Source of the DNA: Pseudomonas sp. FP453
Lineage (GTDB): Bacteria; Pseudomonadota; Gammaproteobacteria; Pseudomonadales; Pseudomonadaceae
Direction of reading: 5' to 3'
Assembly: GCF_030687495.1 (NCBI RefSeq)
Contig: NZ_CP117435.1
Location: 3,786,501-3,850,500 of the forward strand
Length of the DNA: 64,000 bases
Shown here: piece by piece, positions 18,137-27,099 of the stretch
Numbering within the stretch: the stretch's first letter is position 1
How the letters are laid out: each line of letters begins with the position of its first letter
Program-made: the position numbers and the translations under genes
The notes under the pieces: model-generated
The model's database searches: none
What the model saw: the letters and a program-made list of their open reading frames with translations, nothing else
Told to the model about the DNA's origin: nothing

Positions 18137-19860
18137 AACTCAGGCCCCATGGAAAAGTGCAATCGAACGCCGCCCGGATCTTCGAGGGCATGCGCCAGGT
18201 CGAGGCGGATCGGCCCCACCGGCGAAACCCAGCGGATACCGACGCCCACGCCGGTCTTCAAGCTGGGCATTTCCAGGGTGTTAAACGAGTTGCCCTGGTC
18301 GATGAACGTTGCGATCCGCCATTTTTCGGCGATGGAATATTGATACTCGGCGCTGAGGGCCACCATGTAGCGGCCACCAATGCGGTCACCCCGGTCGTTC
18401 TCGGGTGACAGGGTCTGGTACTCGTAGCCGCGCACGCTCTGGTCGCCACCGGCAAAGAAACGCAGCGACGGCGGCACCGATTTGTAGCCATTGGTGGCAC
18501 TGCCGCCCACCTGGGCGCGGGCGAGGAAGCGATGGTTGTCCCACAAGGTGGTCAGGCCTTTGACCATGGCCGTGCCGTACAGCAGGTTGGTGTCGGAGCC
18601 GAGGCCCTCCTTGGCCACCTTGGAATCAAATTGCAGGCGGTAGCCGTTATGCGGGTCGATGCGGTTGTCGCTGCGCAGGTAGGAATAGCTGATGCCCGGC
18701 ATCACCAGGTTACTGAGGCCGGAGTCGTTGCCCAGGCGATATTCTTCGCGTTGGTACTTGAGCGAGATCACCCGGGTCCAGCCGCTGGGCAACTTGCTGT
18801 GCCATTCGGGGCCGAGGGTGAGCAATTTGCTCAGGGTGTCGGTGTTGGCCAGTTCTTCGTTCTGGTAACCGCCGGCGAAGCGCAGTTTGTCGGTGAGCGG
18901 TGGGTCCAGCGGCACGTCGTACCACAGGCCGACGTTCTGGCGCGGCGCCGACAGTTCGGCCTCCCAGCCATAACTGTGGCCCTGCGGGTTGACCCAGTGC
19001 CGGGTCCAGTTCGCCTTGCCGCGCGGGCCGACGTCGGTCGAGTAGCCCAGGCCCAGGCCCATGGTGCGCGGCTTGCGGGTTTGCAGTTGCACGGCCACCG
19101 GGATCACATCGTTGGTTGAAGCGGCGGGCGCGGCGTCCACGCGCACGCCTTCGAAAAAACCGCTGGCTTGCAGGTTCTGGTTGAGTTCGGCGATCAGTTC
19201 GGAGTCGTAGGGCGCGCCACTTTTGAACGGCACCATGCGTTGCAGCAGTTCGTCATCAAACGGCGTGTCGCCCTTGAAGTTGACCTGGCCCAAGGTGTAG
19301 CGCGGGCCGCTGTCGTAGATCAGTTCGATATCGGCCACACCCGCCTGCGGGTCCACCGCGAGTTTCTGGCTGGTAAAGCGCCCGCTGAAAAAGCCGTAGC
19401 GCGAGGCCTGGTTCTGGATCAGACGCTTGGCGTCTTCGTAATGGCCGTGGTTGAGCACGGCGCCGGATTTGAGGTCGTCGCTGGTGGGCACGCGAAACGC
19501 CTTGAGGTTGGCGGCCTGGCCGTCCACACGAATGGTCACGTTGCGCAAATGCACCGGCTCGCCGGGGTCGATGGTGAGGATCAGGCGCGGGTTCTTGCCG
19601 CCCTTCACGTCACTCTCGATCTGTGGCTGATAGAAGCCCAGGGCCTGGGCCGCTTTGCGCGCCTGCTCCTCGGCGCCACGGCTGAACCGCAGCAACGCTT
19701 CTTCATCACGATCGCCCACCCCGCCGATATAGCCTTCGATGTTGGCTTTCAACGCGTCGTTTGAGGGTTTGATCCGCACGTCCAATTCGCTTTGCGCCAA
19801 GGCGCCGCAGCTTGTGAACAGCAGAATCAAGCCGCTGGTACATCTTCCTGGAAACTTCAT
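18133..19860 (-). CDS. tamA: TamA, Omp85-family outer-membrane assembly protein
   Basis: The product has 575 residues, the normal size. The signal peptide (MKFPGRCTSGLILLFTSCGALA) is followed by three POTRA-type domains (about 25-265, with VDPQAGVADIELIYDSGPRYTLGQ typical of the third) and an Omp85 16-strand barrel. Omp85 signature segments are visible near the C-terminus: RFFAGGDQSVRGYEY (the VRGY/F motif of loop 6), and GVGIRWVSPVGPIRLDLAHA. It ends in the beta-signal LHFSMGPEL. It is first in a two-gene operon with tamB (4-bp overlap). The gene is intact even though its partner appears broken. Confidence 0.92.
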   Translation of the reverse strand: MKFPGRCTSGLILLFTSCGALAQSELDVRIKPSNDALKANIEGYIGGVGDRDEEALLRFSRGAEEQARKAAQALGFYQPQIESDVKGGKNPRLILTIDPGEPVHLRNVTIRVDGQAANLKAFRVPTSDDLKSGAVLNHGHYEDAKRLIQNQASRYGFFSGRFTSQKLAVDPQAGVADIELIYDSGPRYTLGQVNFKGDTPFDDELLQRMVPFKSGAPYDSELIAELNQNLQASGFFEGVRVDAAPAASTNDVIPVAVQLQTRKPRTMGLGLGYSTDVGPRGKANWTRHWVNPQGHSYGWEAELSAPRQNVGLWYDVPLDPPLTDKLRFAGGYQNEELANTDTLSKLLTLGPEWHSKLPSGWTRVISLKYQREEYRLGNDSGLSNLVMPGISYSYLRSDNRIDPHNGYRLQFDSKVAKEGLGSDTNLLYGTAMVKGLTTLWDNHRFLARAQVGGSATNGYKSVPPSLRFFAGGDQSVRGYEYQTLSPENDRGDRIGGRYMVALSAEYQYSIAEKWRIATFIDQGNSFNTLEMPSLKTGVGVGIRWVSPVGPIRLDLAHALEDPGGVRLHFSMGPEL

Positions 19861-19924
19861 AGGCGGGGATGCTACACGAGCCGGGGAGATTCTTTGAACC
19901 CGGATTTATCTGAATAATTCTGGA

Positions 19925-20575
19925 TCAAGGCGTTGCAGCATGTAACCGCTGTGGATTGGCGTGGAAAAACACATGCTCCAGGATCGGTCCTACGGCGACT
20001 TCACCGATCTCCTCGTAGCCCTGGCGTTTATAGAATTCCAGATAGCGAGAATTCCCCGTGTCCAAGACCACGCCGGACGAATGCGGGTCTTCGGCACACC
20101 AGTTGTGCACCGCCTCCAGCAGTTGCTCACCGTAGTGCTTGCCCTGGAACTGCGGGTGAATGCCCAGCAGCGGCAGCATATGCACCGCCTCGCCGGGCAG
20201 GCACGCCAGCACCGCGTGATGGTAGTCCAGGTAACGCCGGGTACCACGCACGCCGGTGCTCAGCCACATGCGCAGTTGCCAGGCCCAACTCTCGGTAATC
20301 CCCAGGCGGCGTTGCGGCGGCGCAATCAGGGCGATGCCGATCAGGCGGTCGTTGACGAACAGGCCAATGGCGGGAAGTTTCTGGAAGAAATGCTGCTTGA
20401 CCAGTTCACGCACAGTGGCGCGCACACGTTGTTCATAACCTGGGCGTTCGGCCTCGAAGATGTAGGCGAACGTCGGCTCGTGCCGATAGGCCTGGTACAA
20501 CAGGGAGCGGGCCTCGCGGGAATAGCCGCTGTTGAGCAGGCGGATTTCGGCGGTGGCAGTGGACGTGTCCGGCAT
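19925..20575 (-). CDS. GNAT-family N-acetyltransferase
   Basis: From the ATG at 20575 the product has 216 residues. That ATG is preceded by GGAGAT at good spacing, and an upstream in-frame start at 20599 lacks this. The C-terminal half carries the acetyl-CoA binding region of the GNAT fold (LLPLLGIHPQFQGKHYGEQL, with the Q/R-x-x-G-x-G/A-like turn QGKHYG) followed by VVLDTGNSRYLEFYKRQGYEEIG, a typical end of GNAT domains. The substrate is unknown. It stands alone between tamA and xthA. Confidence 0.85.
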   Translation of the reverse strand: MPDTSTATAEIRLLNSGYSREARSLLYQAYRHEPTFAYIFEAERPGYEQRVRATVRELVKQHFFQKLPAIGLFVNDRLIGIALIAPPQRRLGITESWAWQLRMWLSTGVRGTRRYLDYHHAVLACLPGEAVHMLPLLGIHPQFQGKHYGEQLLEAVHNWCAEDPHSSGVVLDTGNSRYLEFYKRQGYEEIGEVAVGPILEHVFFHANPQRLHAATP

Positions 20576-20745
20576 ACAGTTGATCTCCCTGGGCGCCACT
20601 GAAAAGGATGGCGTTCTTATGGGTACGAACCTACGCGACTCCAGTCGTTCCCAGACATTAGCAGTGCAAGTGCCCTACCGCCACGCTGGCCCCCGTCCGA
20701 CTTGTCGGCTAGCATCGCCCTTTTGCCAAGACTGGACTGCCGACC

Positions 20746-21558
20746 ATGAAAATCGTCTCCTTCAATATCAACGGGCTGCGCGCCCGCCCTCATCAGCTGG
20801 CGGCACTGATCGAGAAGCACCAACCGGACGTGATCGGCCTGCAAGAAACCAAGGTCCACGACGACCAGTTCCCCCTGGCCGAAGTGCAGGCCCTTGGCTA
20901 TCACGTGTACTACCACGGGCAAAAAGGCCACTACGGCGTCGCCCTGCTCTCGCGCCAACCGGCGTTGAGCCTGCACAAGGGTTTCGCCAGCGATGAAGAA
21001 GACGCCCAGCGTCGCTTTATCTGGGGCACGTTCGCCGACGAAAACGGTAACCCGATCACCATCATGAACGGCTATTTCCCACAAGGTGAAAGCCGCGACC
21101 ATCCGACCAAGTTCCCGGCGAAGAAGCGCTTCTACGAAGACCTGCAACAGTTGCTGGAAAGCCAGTTCAGCAATGACCAGCCGGTGGTGGTGATGGGCGA
21201 TATCAACATCTCCCCGGAAGACATCGACATCGGCATCGGCGCCGACAACGCCAAGCGCTGGCTGAAAACCGGCAAGTGCAGCTTCCTGCCGGAAGAGCGT
21301 GAGTGGATGGCGCGCCTGAAAAACTGGGGCCTGGTGGACAGCTTCCGTCACCTGAACCCGGACGTGGCCGACCGTTTCAGCTGGTTTGACTACCGCAGCC
21401 GTGGGTTTGAGGACGAGCCCAAGCGTGGGCTGCGGATTGACGTGATTTTGGCGTCCAATGGCTTGCTGCCACGGGTCAAGGATGCGGGGGTGGATTATGA
21501 ATTGCGGGGGTTGGAAAAGCCGTCTGATCATGCGCCGATCTGGCTTGAGCTGAGCTGA
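20746..21558 (+). CDS. xthA: Exodeoxyribonuclease III
   Basis: The product has 270 residues and is a complete EEP-fold nuclease. Visible are [14 protein letters not shown] (active-site Asn), [10 protein letters not shown] (metal-binding Glu), [22 protein letters not shown] (Asp/Asn pair), [11 protein letters not shown] and the C-terminal [10 protein letters not shown] (catalytic His/Asp). It removes nucleotides 3' to 5' and incises abasic sites in base-excision repair. It is monocistronic, followed by a REPIN that probably ends the transcript. Confidence 0.95.
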   Translation: MKIVSFNINGLRARPHQLAALIEKHQPDVIGLQETKVHDDQFPLAEVQALGYHVYYHGQKGHYGVALLSRQPALSLHKGFASDEEDAQRRFIWGTFADENGNPITIMNGYFPQGESRDHPTKFPAKKRFYEDLQQLLESQFSNDQPVVVMGDINISPEDIDIGIGADNAKRWLKTGKCSFLPEEREWMARLKNWGLVDSFRHLNPDVADRFSWFDYRSRGFEDEPKRGLRIDVILASNGLLPRVKDAGVDYELRGLEKPSDHAPIWLELS

Positions 21559-21582
21559 TCCCAGGTTCTACCCAATCAAAAC

Positions 21583-21671
21583 TGTGGGAGCGGGCTTGCC
21601 CGCGATTGCAGTGGGTCAGTCACCAGATACTTGGCTGATACACCGCTATCGCGGGCAAGCCCGCTCCCACA
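21583..21671. repeat. REPIN (inverted REP pair)
   Basis: TGTGGGAGCGGGCTTGCCCGCGAT is mirrored by ATCGCGGGCAAGCCCGCTCCCACA around a loop of about 40 bp. It is the GGGCTTGCCCGC subtype, between xthA and the PstS/OmpA-like gene. Confidence 0.9.
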
Positions 21672-21757
21672 TTTTGATCTGCTGAGCATCAGTCATATTG
21701 CTGAAACCTTACTGACTTATTCTCGCGGCACTCCCTTTGGCTTGAGAAGGTGCCGGC

Positions 21758-23090
21758 ATGAGGCTGCGCGTTCTGTTCCTGCTGGTCCTGTTTCCCCTGT
21801 CCGCCGTTGCTGCCTCCCTGCCCGTTCCCGATCAAGGCCCTGCATTGCGCATCCAGGGTTCCAACACCATTGGCGCGGCGCTCGGGCCGGCGCTGGTCAA
21901 GGGGCTGCTGGAGCATCAGGGCTTGCAGGCGGTACACAGCGAACCGGCACAAGGCGCCAACGAACAGCGCGTGGTCGGCAAGACGCGCCAGGGCAAGATC
22001 GTCAGCATCGAAGTCGCCGCCCATGGTTCCAGCACCGGTTTCACCGCGTTGAAAAAATCCTCTGCCGACCTGGCGGCGTCCTCCCGCCCCGATCAAAGAC
22101 AGTGAACTGGTAGACCTCGAACCCCTCGGCGACCTGAAAAGCCCCGACGCCGAACAAGTGATCGCCATCGATGGCCTCGCCATCATCCTCAACCCGCAAA
22201 ACCCGTTGACCACCCTGAACACCGAACAACTGGCGCAGATCTTCAATGGCGAGATCAGCACCTGGGAAGCCCTGGGCGGTGTCGGCGGAAACATTCATTT
22301 ATATGCGCGCGATGACCAGTCCGGCACCTACGACACTTTCAAGGAACTGGTGCTGCGCCTGCGCGGCAAACCGCTGGCGGCGACGGCCAAACGCTTCGAG
22401 TCCAGCGAAGCGTTGTCAGATGCGGTCAGCCAGGACCCGCAAGGCATTGGTTTTATCGGCCTGCCCTACGTGCGCCAGGCCAAGGCGGTGGCGATTGTCG
22501 ACGGTGATTCGCAGCCGATGCTGCCGTTGAACAGCTTGATTGCCACCGAAGATTACCCGCTGTCGCGGCGGTTGTTTTTCTACCTGCCGCCGTCCAGCCA
22601 CAACCCGTGGGCCAAGGCGCTGGTGGACTTTACCCAGAGCAGCAAGGGCCAGGCGATTGTCGCGGCCAGCGGGTTTATTGCGCAGCAGGTGCAGGCGATG
22701 GCCGTGGAGCCACGTTCGTCGATGCCTGAGGACTATCAAGGCATCGCCCGCGAGGCCCAGCGCTTGACCGTGAACTTTCGCTTCGAAGAAGGCAGCGCCA
22801 GCCTCGACAACAAGGCCCGCCAGGATTTGCAACGGGTGGTGGCGTATTTGAAAGGCCATGACAAGCTCGACCGGCAGGTCACGCTGGTGGGGTTTGGCGA
22901 TGCCAAGGATGATCCGCAGCGGGCGGCGTTGCTGTCGAAATTGCGCGGCATGGCGGTGCGGCGCGAGTTGGTCAAGAGCGGTGTGGTGCCGAGGGATATT
23001 CGCGGGTTTGGTGCGCAGATGCCGGTGGCGGCGAATACGGCGGATGAGGGCCGGATCAAGAATCGGCGGGTGGAGGTTTGGGTGTACTGA
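21758..23090 (+). pseudogene. PstS-like substrate-binding/OmpA-domain fusion protein, one frameshift
   Basis: Without one base this is a single protein of about 443 residues. The signal peptide (MRLRVLFLLVLFPLSAVAA) is followed by a phosphate-type periplasmic-binding domain (LRIQGSNTIGAALGP, GSSTGFTAL, IAIDGLAIILNPQNPLTTL, IHLYARDDQSGTYDTF) and a C-terminal OmpA-like peptidoglycan-binding domain (LTVNFRFEEGSASLD ... RIKNRRVEVWVY). The frame breaks at the C-run 22087-22090 (CGCCCCGATC). Removing one C lets SRP continue into IKDSELVDLEPLGD. The protein probably sits in the periplasm and has been linked by family to phosphate or surface functions. An extra base in a short homopolymer is a typical sequencing artefact, so the gene may be intact in the organism. 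Confidence 0.85.
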
Positions 23091-23123
23091 GGCTTGGGGG
23101 TTGGGTTGTGGCGACTGGCCTCA

Positions 23124-23195
23124 TCGCGGGCAAGCCCGCTCCCACACTTTGATTTGTGAACACATTCAAAATGTGGGAGCGGGCTTGCCCGCGAT
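23124..23195. repeat. REP pair in the opposite (tail-to-tail) orientation
   Basis: ATCGCGGGCAAGCCCGCTCCCACA is followed by TGTGGGAGCGGGCTTGCCCGCGAT with a short A/T-rich centre. The arms are the same as in the neighbouring REPINs, but their order is inverted. It lies between two convergent genes. Confidence 0.88.
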
Positions 23196-23210
23196 GCAGG
23201 CGACGCGGTG

Positions 23211-24440
23211 TTACTGCCCGCTACGCATCAACTCCCGAGGCACATACTTGCCAATCTCAAACTTGCCAATCGCCGCCCGGTGTACTTCGTCCGGGCCATC
23301 GGCCAGGCGCAGGGTGCGTTGCATGGCGTACATGTAGGCCAGCGGGAAGTCGTTGGACACCCCGGCGCCGCCGTGGATCTGGATCGCGCGGTCGATCACC
23401 TTCAACGCCACGTTCGGCGCGACGACCTTGATCTGGGCGATTTCGCTTTTCGCCACTTTGTTGCCCACGGTGTCCATCATGTACGCCGCTTTCAGGGTCA
23501 GCAGGCGCGCCATGTCGATCTCCATGCGCGAGTCAGCGATCTTGTCGATATTGCCGCCCAGACGGGCCAGTGGCTTGCCGAACGCGGTACGGCTGACGGC
23601 GCGTTTGCACATCAGTTCCAGCGCACGTTCGGCCATGCCGATGGAGCGCATGCAGTGGTGGATACGGCCCGGGCCAAGGCGGCCCTGGGCGATTTCAAAG
23701 CCGCGGCCTTCGCCGAGCAGGACGTTTTCGTACGGTACACGGACGTTGTCGAAGAACACTTCGGCGTGGCCGTGCGGTGCGTCGTCGTAGCCGAATACTG
23801 GCAGCGGACGTACGATTTTTACCCCGGGGGTATCCACCGGCACCAGGATCATCGAGTGCTGCTGGTGGCGCGGTGCGTCGGGGTTGCTCAGGCCCATGAA
23901 GATCAGGATCTTGCAGCGCGGGTCGCAGGCGCCGGAGGTCCACCATTTCTTGCCGTTGATCACCCACTCGTCGCCCTGGCGCTCGGCGCGGGCGGCCATG
24001 TTGGTGGCGTCGGAGGACGCGACGTCCGGTTCGGTCATGGCGAACGCGGAACGGATCTCACCGCGCAGCAGCGGCTCAAGCCAGCGCTGTTTCTGCTCGG
24101 CGTTGGCGTAGCGCACCAGTACTTCCATGTTGCCAGTGTCGGGGGCGGAGCAGTTGAACGGCTCCGGGCCCAGCAGCGAGCGGCCCATGATTTCTGCCAA
24201 TGGCGCGTATTCGAGGTTGGTCAGGCCGGCACCCAGCTCGGATTCCGGCAGGAACAGGTTCCACAGGCCTTCGGCTTTGGCCTTGGCCTTCAGCTCTTCC
24301 ATGATCGCGGTGGGCTGCCAGCGGTCACCTTCATTGACCTGGCGTTCGAACACCGGCTCGGCCGGGTAGACGTATGTGTCCATAAACGCGGTGACGCGTT
24401 CACGCAGTTCCTGAACCTTGGGCGAATAGGCGAAATCCAT
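23211..24440 (-). CDS. Acyl-CoA dehydrogenase (ACAD10/11-like)
   Basis: The product has 409 residues with the three-part ACAD layout: an N-terminal helical domain ([16 protein letters not shown]), a middle beta domain ([35 protein letters not shown]) and a C-terminal helical domain ([39 protein letters not shown]). It is an FAD-dependent enzyme oxidising an acyl-CoA of unknown chain type. The LysR gene divergent from it (24593) is the obvious candidate regulator. It is not a member of the liu operon, which has its own dehydrogenase at 29397. Confidence 0.9.
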   Translation of the reverse strand: MDFAYSPKVQELRERVTAFMDTYVYPAEPVFERQVNEGDRWQPTAIMEELKAKAKAEGLWNLFLPESELGAGLTNLEYAPLAEIMGRSLLGPEPFNCSAPDTGNMEVLVRYANAEQKQRWLEPLLRGEIRSAFAMTEPDVASSDATNMAARAERQGDEWVINGKKWWTSGACDPRCKILIFMGLSNPDAPRHQQHSMILVPVDTPGVKIVRPLPVFGYDDAPHGHAEVFFDNVRVPYENVLLGEGRGFEIAQGRLGPGRIHHCMRSIGMAERALELMCKRAVSRTAFGKPLARLGGNIDKIADSRMEIDMARLLTLKAAYMMDTVGNKVAKSEIAQIKVVAPNVALKVIDRAIQIHGGAGVSNDFPLAYMYAMQRTLRLADGPDEVHRAAIGKFEIGKYVPRELMRSGQ

Positions 24441-24543
24441 GAGCAGCTCCCTTCTCTGAGAGGTTGTTTAGGTCATGCAATCGATGCTAGAACAGCGTTG
24501 ATAATTTACCTAGCCTATTCTCGGCGTGTATTAACATTCATCA

Positions 24544-24558
24544 CCGATATATGATCGG
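24544..24558. promoter_or_regulatory. Dyad CCGAT-ATATG-ATCGG between acyl-CoA dehydrogenase and lysR
   Basis: This is a perfect 5-5-5 inverted repeat, 35 bp upstream of the LysR ATG in the divergent intergenic region (24441-24592). LysR proteins often bind such dyads. The assignment is speculative. Confidence 0.35.
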
Positions 24559-24592
24559 CCTATCGCCACCTAACAATAAGAGCGCATCGCAC

Positions 24593-25528
24593 ATGAATCT
24601 GAGCAAGGTCGACCTCAACCTGTTTATCGTCTTTGACGCGATCTACACCGAAGCCAACCTGACCCGCGCCGGGCAGATTGTCGGCATCACCCAGCCGGCG
24701 GTGTCCAACGCGTTGGCGCGGCTGCGCGAAACCTTCAACGACCCGCTGTTCGTGCGCACCGCCCAAGGCATGGTGCCCACGCCGATGGCGCAGAACATCA
24801 TCGGCCCGGTGCGCAATGCGTTGTCGTTGCTGCGGGTGTCGGTGCAGGAAAGCCGCATCTTCAACCCGCAGCAGGCGGCGAAGACCTATCGCATCAGCAT
24901 GACCGACCTCACGGAAGCGGTGATCTTGCCGGCGCTGTTCCAGCGCCTGCGCCGCCTGGCGCCGACGGTGGTGATCGAAAGTTTCCTGTCCAAGCGCCGT
25001 GAGACCACCAAGGAACTGGCCGCCGGGCGCCTGGACTTTGCCGTGGATGCGCCGCTCAACACCGACCCGCAGGTGCGCCACGTCAAGCTGATGGAAGACC
25101 GCTACGTGTGCGCCATGCGCAAGGGCCATCCGCTGGCGGGCAAGGACAAACTGACGCTGGATGATTACCTGGGGCTGACCCACATTCATATCTCCAGCCG
25201 CCGCAACGGCTTGGGCCATGTGGACCTGGCGCTGGGCAAGATGGGCCTGCAACGCAAGATCGCCCTGCGCTCCCAGCACTACCTGATGGCCTCGCAAGTG
25301 TTGCAGCAGACCGACATGGTAATGACCGTGCCCGAGCGTTTTGCCCGCCGCCATGAACTGCACTGGTTCAACCTGCCGGTCAACGACGTGCCGCCGGTGG
25401 AAACCCACCTGTACTGGCACGAAAGCACCGACCAGGACCCGGCGAACCGGTGGATGCGTGAGCAGATGATTGAGTTGTGCCAGCAGGTCACGGCGCATGA
25501 GAAGAAGTTGGATGGCAAGCAAGCTTGA
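24593..25528 (+). CDS. LysR-family transcriptional regulator
   Basis: From the ATG at 24593 the product has 311 residues. The N-terminal HTH is clear (VDLNLFIVFDAIYTEANLTRAGQIVGITQPAVSNALARL), followed by FNDPLFVRTAQGMVPTP and a substrate-binding-like effector domain resembling the NodD/SyrM branch (DFAVDAPLNTDPQVRHVKLMEDRYVCAM). It is divergent from the acyl-CoA dehydrogenase gene and probably controls it. The effector is unknown. An ATG at 24551 would add 14 residues but overlaps the candidate dyad. Confidence 0.9.
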   Translation: MNLSKVDLNLFIVFDAIYTEANLTRAGQIVGITQPAVSNALARLRETFNDPLFVRTAQGMVPTPMAQNIIGPVRNALSLLRVSVQESRIFNPQQAAKTYRISMTDLTEAVILPALFQRLRRLAPTVVIESFLSKRRETTKELAAGRLDFAVDAPLNTDPQVRHVKLMEDRYVCAMRKGHPLAGKDKLTLDDYLGLTHIHISSRRNGLGHVDLALGKMGLQRKIALRSQHYLMASQVLQQTDMVMTVPERFARRHELHWFNLPVNDVPPVETHLYWHESTDQDPANRWMREQMIELCQQVTAHEKKLDGKQA

Positions 25529-25532
25529 CCTG

Positions 25533-25556
25533 TGTGGGAGGGGGCTTGCCCCCGAT
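25533..25556. repeat. Single REP element
   Basis: TGTGGGAGGGGGCTTGCCCCCGAT is a lone REP unit with internal stem GGGGGC/GCCCCC, just after the LysR stop codon. No partner REP is nearby. Confidence 0.8.
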
Positions 25557-25573
25557 GGGCTGCGCAGCAGCCC

Positions 25574-25589
25574 TTGACGTTAACGTCAA
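25574..25589 (+). promoter_or_regulatory. LiuR operator in the liuR-liuE promoter
   Basis: TTGACGTTAACGTCAA is a perfect 16-bp palindrome, 45 bp before liuR. Its left end also forms a consensus-like -35 hexamer (TTGACG). It matches the published LiuR-type motif as I recall it, and related copies occur upstream of liuA. A MerR-type regulator acting on its own promoter is expected. Confidence 0.8.
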
Positions 25590-25633
25590 CCTGACATTAG
25601 CTTAGCGCCCAAGACATCTTCTCGGGCACTAGC

Positions 25634-26026
25634 ATGAGCACCACTTACAGCATCTCCGACCTCGCCCGCGAGCTCGACATCACCACCCGCGCCATTCGCT
25701 TCTACGAAGAACAAGGCCTGCTGGCCCCGGAGCGCCGGGGCCAGGAGCGCATCTACTCGGCGCGGGACAAGGTCAGCCTCAAGCTGATCCTGCGCGGCAA
25801 GCGCATCGGCTTTTCCCTGGCCGAATGCCGCGAGTTGATCGAACTCTACGACCCTACCAGCGGCAACCACATCCAGCTCAACAGCATGCTCAGCAAAATC
25901 GCCGAACGCCGTGAGCAACTTGAGCAACAGTTGCTGGATATCGAACAGATGAAACTGGAACTGGACACCGCCGAAGAGCGCTGCACCCAGGCCCTGGCCC
26001 ACACCATGAGCCAGGTTGGCCATTGA
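25634..26026 (+). CDS. liuR: MerR-family regulator LiuR of branched-chain acyl-CoA catabolism
   Basis: The product has 130 residues. The MerR winged HTH is at the N-terminus (YSISDLARELDITTRAIRFYEEQGLLAPERRGQERIYSARD), followed by GKRIGFSLAECRELIELYD and a coiled-coil dimerisation helix (IAERREQLEQQLLDIEQMKLELD). There is no Cys metal-binding loop. The next gene is HMG-CoA lyase (16 bp gap), and the protein's palindrome is found at 25574 and upstream of liuA and the ligase, so it controls leucine/isovalerate degradation. Family and context make the name secure. Confidence 0.88.
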   Translation: MSTTYSISDLARELDITTRAIRFYEEQGLLAPERRGQERIYSARDKVSLKLILRGKRIGFSLAECRELIELYDPTSGNHIQLNSMLSKIAERREQLEQQLLDIEQMKLELDTAEERCTQALAHTMSQVGH

Positions 26027-26042
26027 TCAGAAGGTAGCTGCC

Positions 26043-26942
26043 ATGTCTCTCCCCTCCCATGTGCGCCTGGTGGAAGTCGGCCCGCGCGACGGTTTGCAGA
26101 ACGAAGCCCAGCCCATCAGCGTGGCCGACAAGGTCCAGTTGGTGGACGCCCTCAGTGCGGCCGGCTTGAGCTATATCGAAGTCGGCAGTTTTGTCTCGCC
26201 CAAATGGGTGCCGCAGATGGCCGGGTCGGCCGAGGTGTTCGCGCAGATCCAGCGCAAGCCGGGGGTGACCTACGGCGCTCTGGCGCCGAACCTGCGCGGT
26301 TTTGAAGATGCGTTGGCTGCCGGGGTCAAGGAGGTCGCGGTGTTTGCGGCGGCGTCAGAGGCGTTTTCCCAGCGCAATATCAACTGCTCCATCAGCGAAA
26401 GCCTGGAACGCTTTGCGCCGATCATGGCAGCGGCGAAACAACAGGGGATCAGTGTGCGTGGGTATGTGTCCTGTGTACTGGGTTGCCCCTACGAAGGCCA
26501 GGTCGCCCCGGAGCAGGTGGCGGCGGTGGCGCGGGAGCTGTATGCCATGGGCTGCTATGAAGTGTCCCTGGGCGACACCATCGGCACCGGCACGGCGGGC
26601 GCGACACGGCAGCTGTTCGAGGTGGTCGGTGCACAGGTGCCGCGGGACAAGCTCGCGGGGCACTTCCACGACACCTACGGCCAGGCCGTGGCGAATATCT
26701 ACGCCAGCCTGCTGGAGGGGATCAACGTGTTCGACAGCTCTATCGCGGGTCTCGGCGGCTGCCCCTATGCCAAAGGCGCCAGCGGTAACGTCGCCACCGA
26801 AGATGTGCTGTACCTGCTCAATGGCCTGGGCATCGAGACCGGTATCGACCTGGAAGCATTGATCCGCGCGGGCGAGCAAATCAGCTGCGTGCTCGGTCGG
26901 CCGACAGGATCACGTGTGGCCAAGGCGCGTAACGCCGGATGA
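26043..26942 (+). CDS. liuE: Hydroxymethylglutaryl-CoA lyase
   Basis: The product has 299 residues and is also named mvaB in other pseudomonads. It is a complete TIM-barrel DRE-metallolyase: VEVGPRDGLQNE (DGLQNE motif), SNIN-type CSISES, LGDTIGTGTA, AGHFHDTYGQAVANIY (metal-binding HxH), and the signature loop GLGGCPYAKGASGNVATED with the catalytic Cys. It splits HMG-CoA into acetoacetate and acetyl-CoA, the last step of the leucine pathway. It is co-transcribed with liuR and separated from liuABCD by crcY and the acyl-CoA ligase. Start ATG 26043 with upstream GAAGGTAG. Confidence 0.94.
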   Translation: MSLPSHVRLVEVGPRDGLQNEAQPISVADKVQLVDALSAAGLSYIEVGSFVSPKWVPQMAGSAEVFAQIQRKPGVTYGALAPNLRGFEDALAAGVKEVAVFAAASEAFSQRNINCSISESLERFAPIMAAAKQQGISVRGYVSCVLGCPYEGQVAPEQVAAVARELYAMGCYEVSLGDTIGTGTAGATRQLFEVVGAQVPRDKLAGHFHDTYGQAVANIYASLLEGINVFDSSIAGLGGCPYAKGASGNVATEDVLYLLNGLGIETGIDLEALIRAGEQISCVLGRPTGSRVAKARNAG

Positions 26943-26961
26943 GTAGCATAGCCGTGACAAT

Positions 26962-26993
26962 GTGTTACCGCCCGCCTACACATCGAGTAACAC
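26962..26993 (+). promoter_or_regulatory. Candidate CbrB activator site upstream of crcY
   Basis: GTGTTAC (26962-26968) and GTAACAC (26987-26993) form an inverted repeat about 125 bp upstream of the sigma54 promoter, an enhancer-like distance. TGTTAC/GTAACA are the half-sites I recall for CbrB; the 18-bp spacer here is longer than I remember. A second dyad, GTAGG-6-CCTAC, lies at 27019-27034. Confidence 0.5.
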
Positions 26994-27073
26994 GGGAACA
27001 TATTTTGTCTCATTTGCCGTAGGCAATTACCTACAAAAAATCAAACCATTGATTTTAAAGGACTTTTAAAAGT

Positions 27074-27090
27074 TGGCACGGCTTCTGCTA
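27074..27090 (+). promoter_or_regulatory. Sigma54 (RpoN) promoter of crcY
   Basis: TTGGCACGGCTTCTGCTA contains the -24 GG (27075-27076) and the -12 GC (27087-27088) separated by the obligatory 12 bp, matching TGGCACG-N4-TTGC[A/T] except for one base. The transcription start is predicted near 27100. Confidence 0.85.
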
Positions 27091-27099
27091 TCTCTATGG

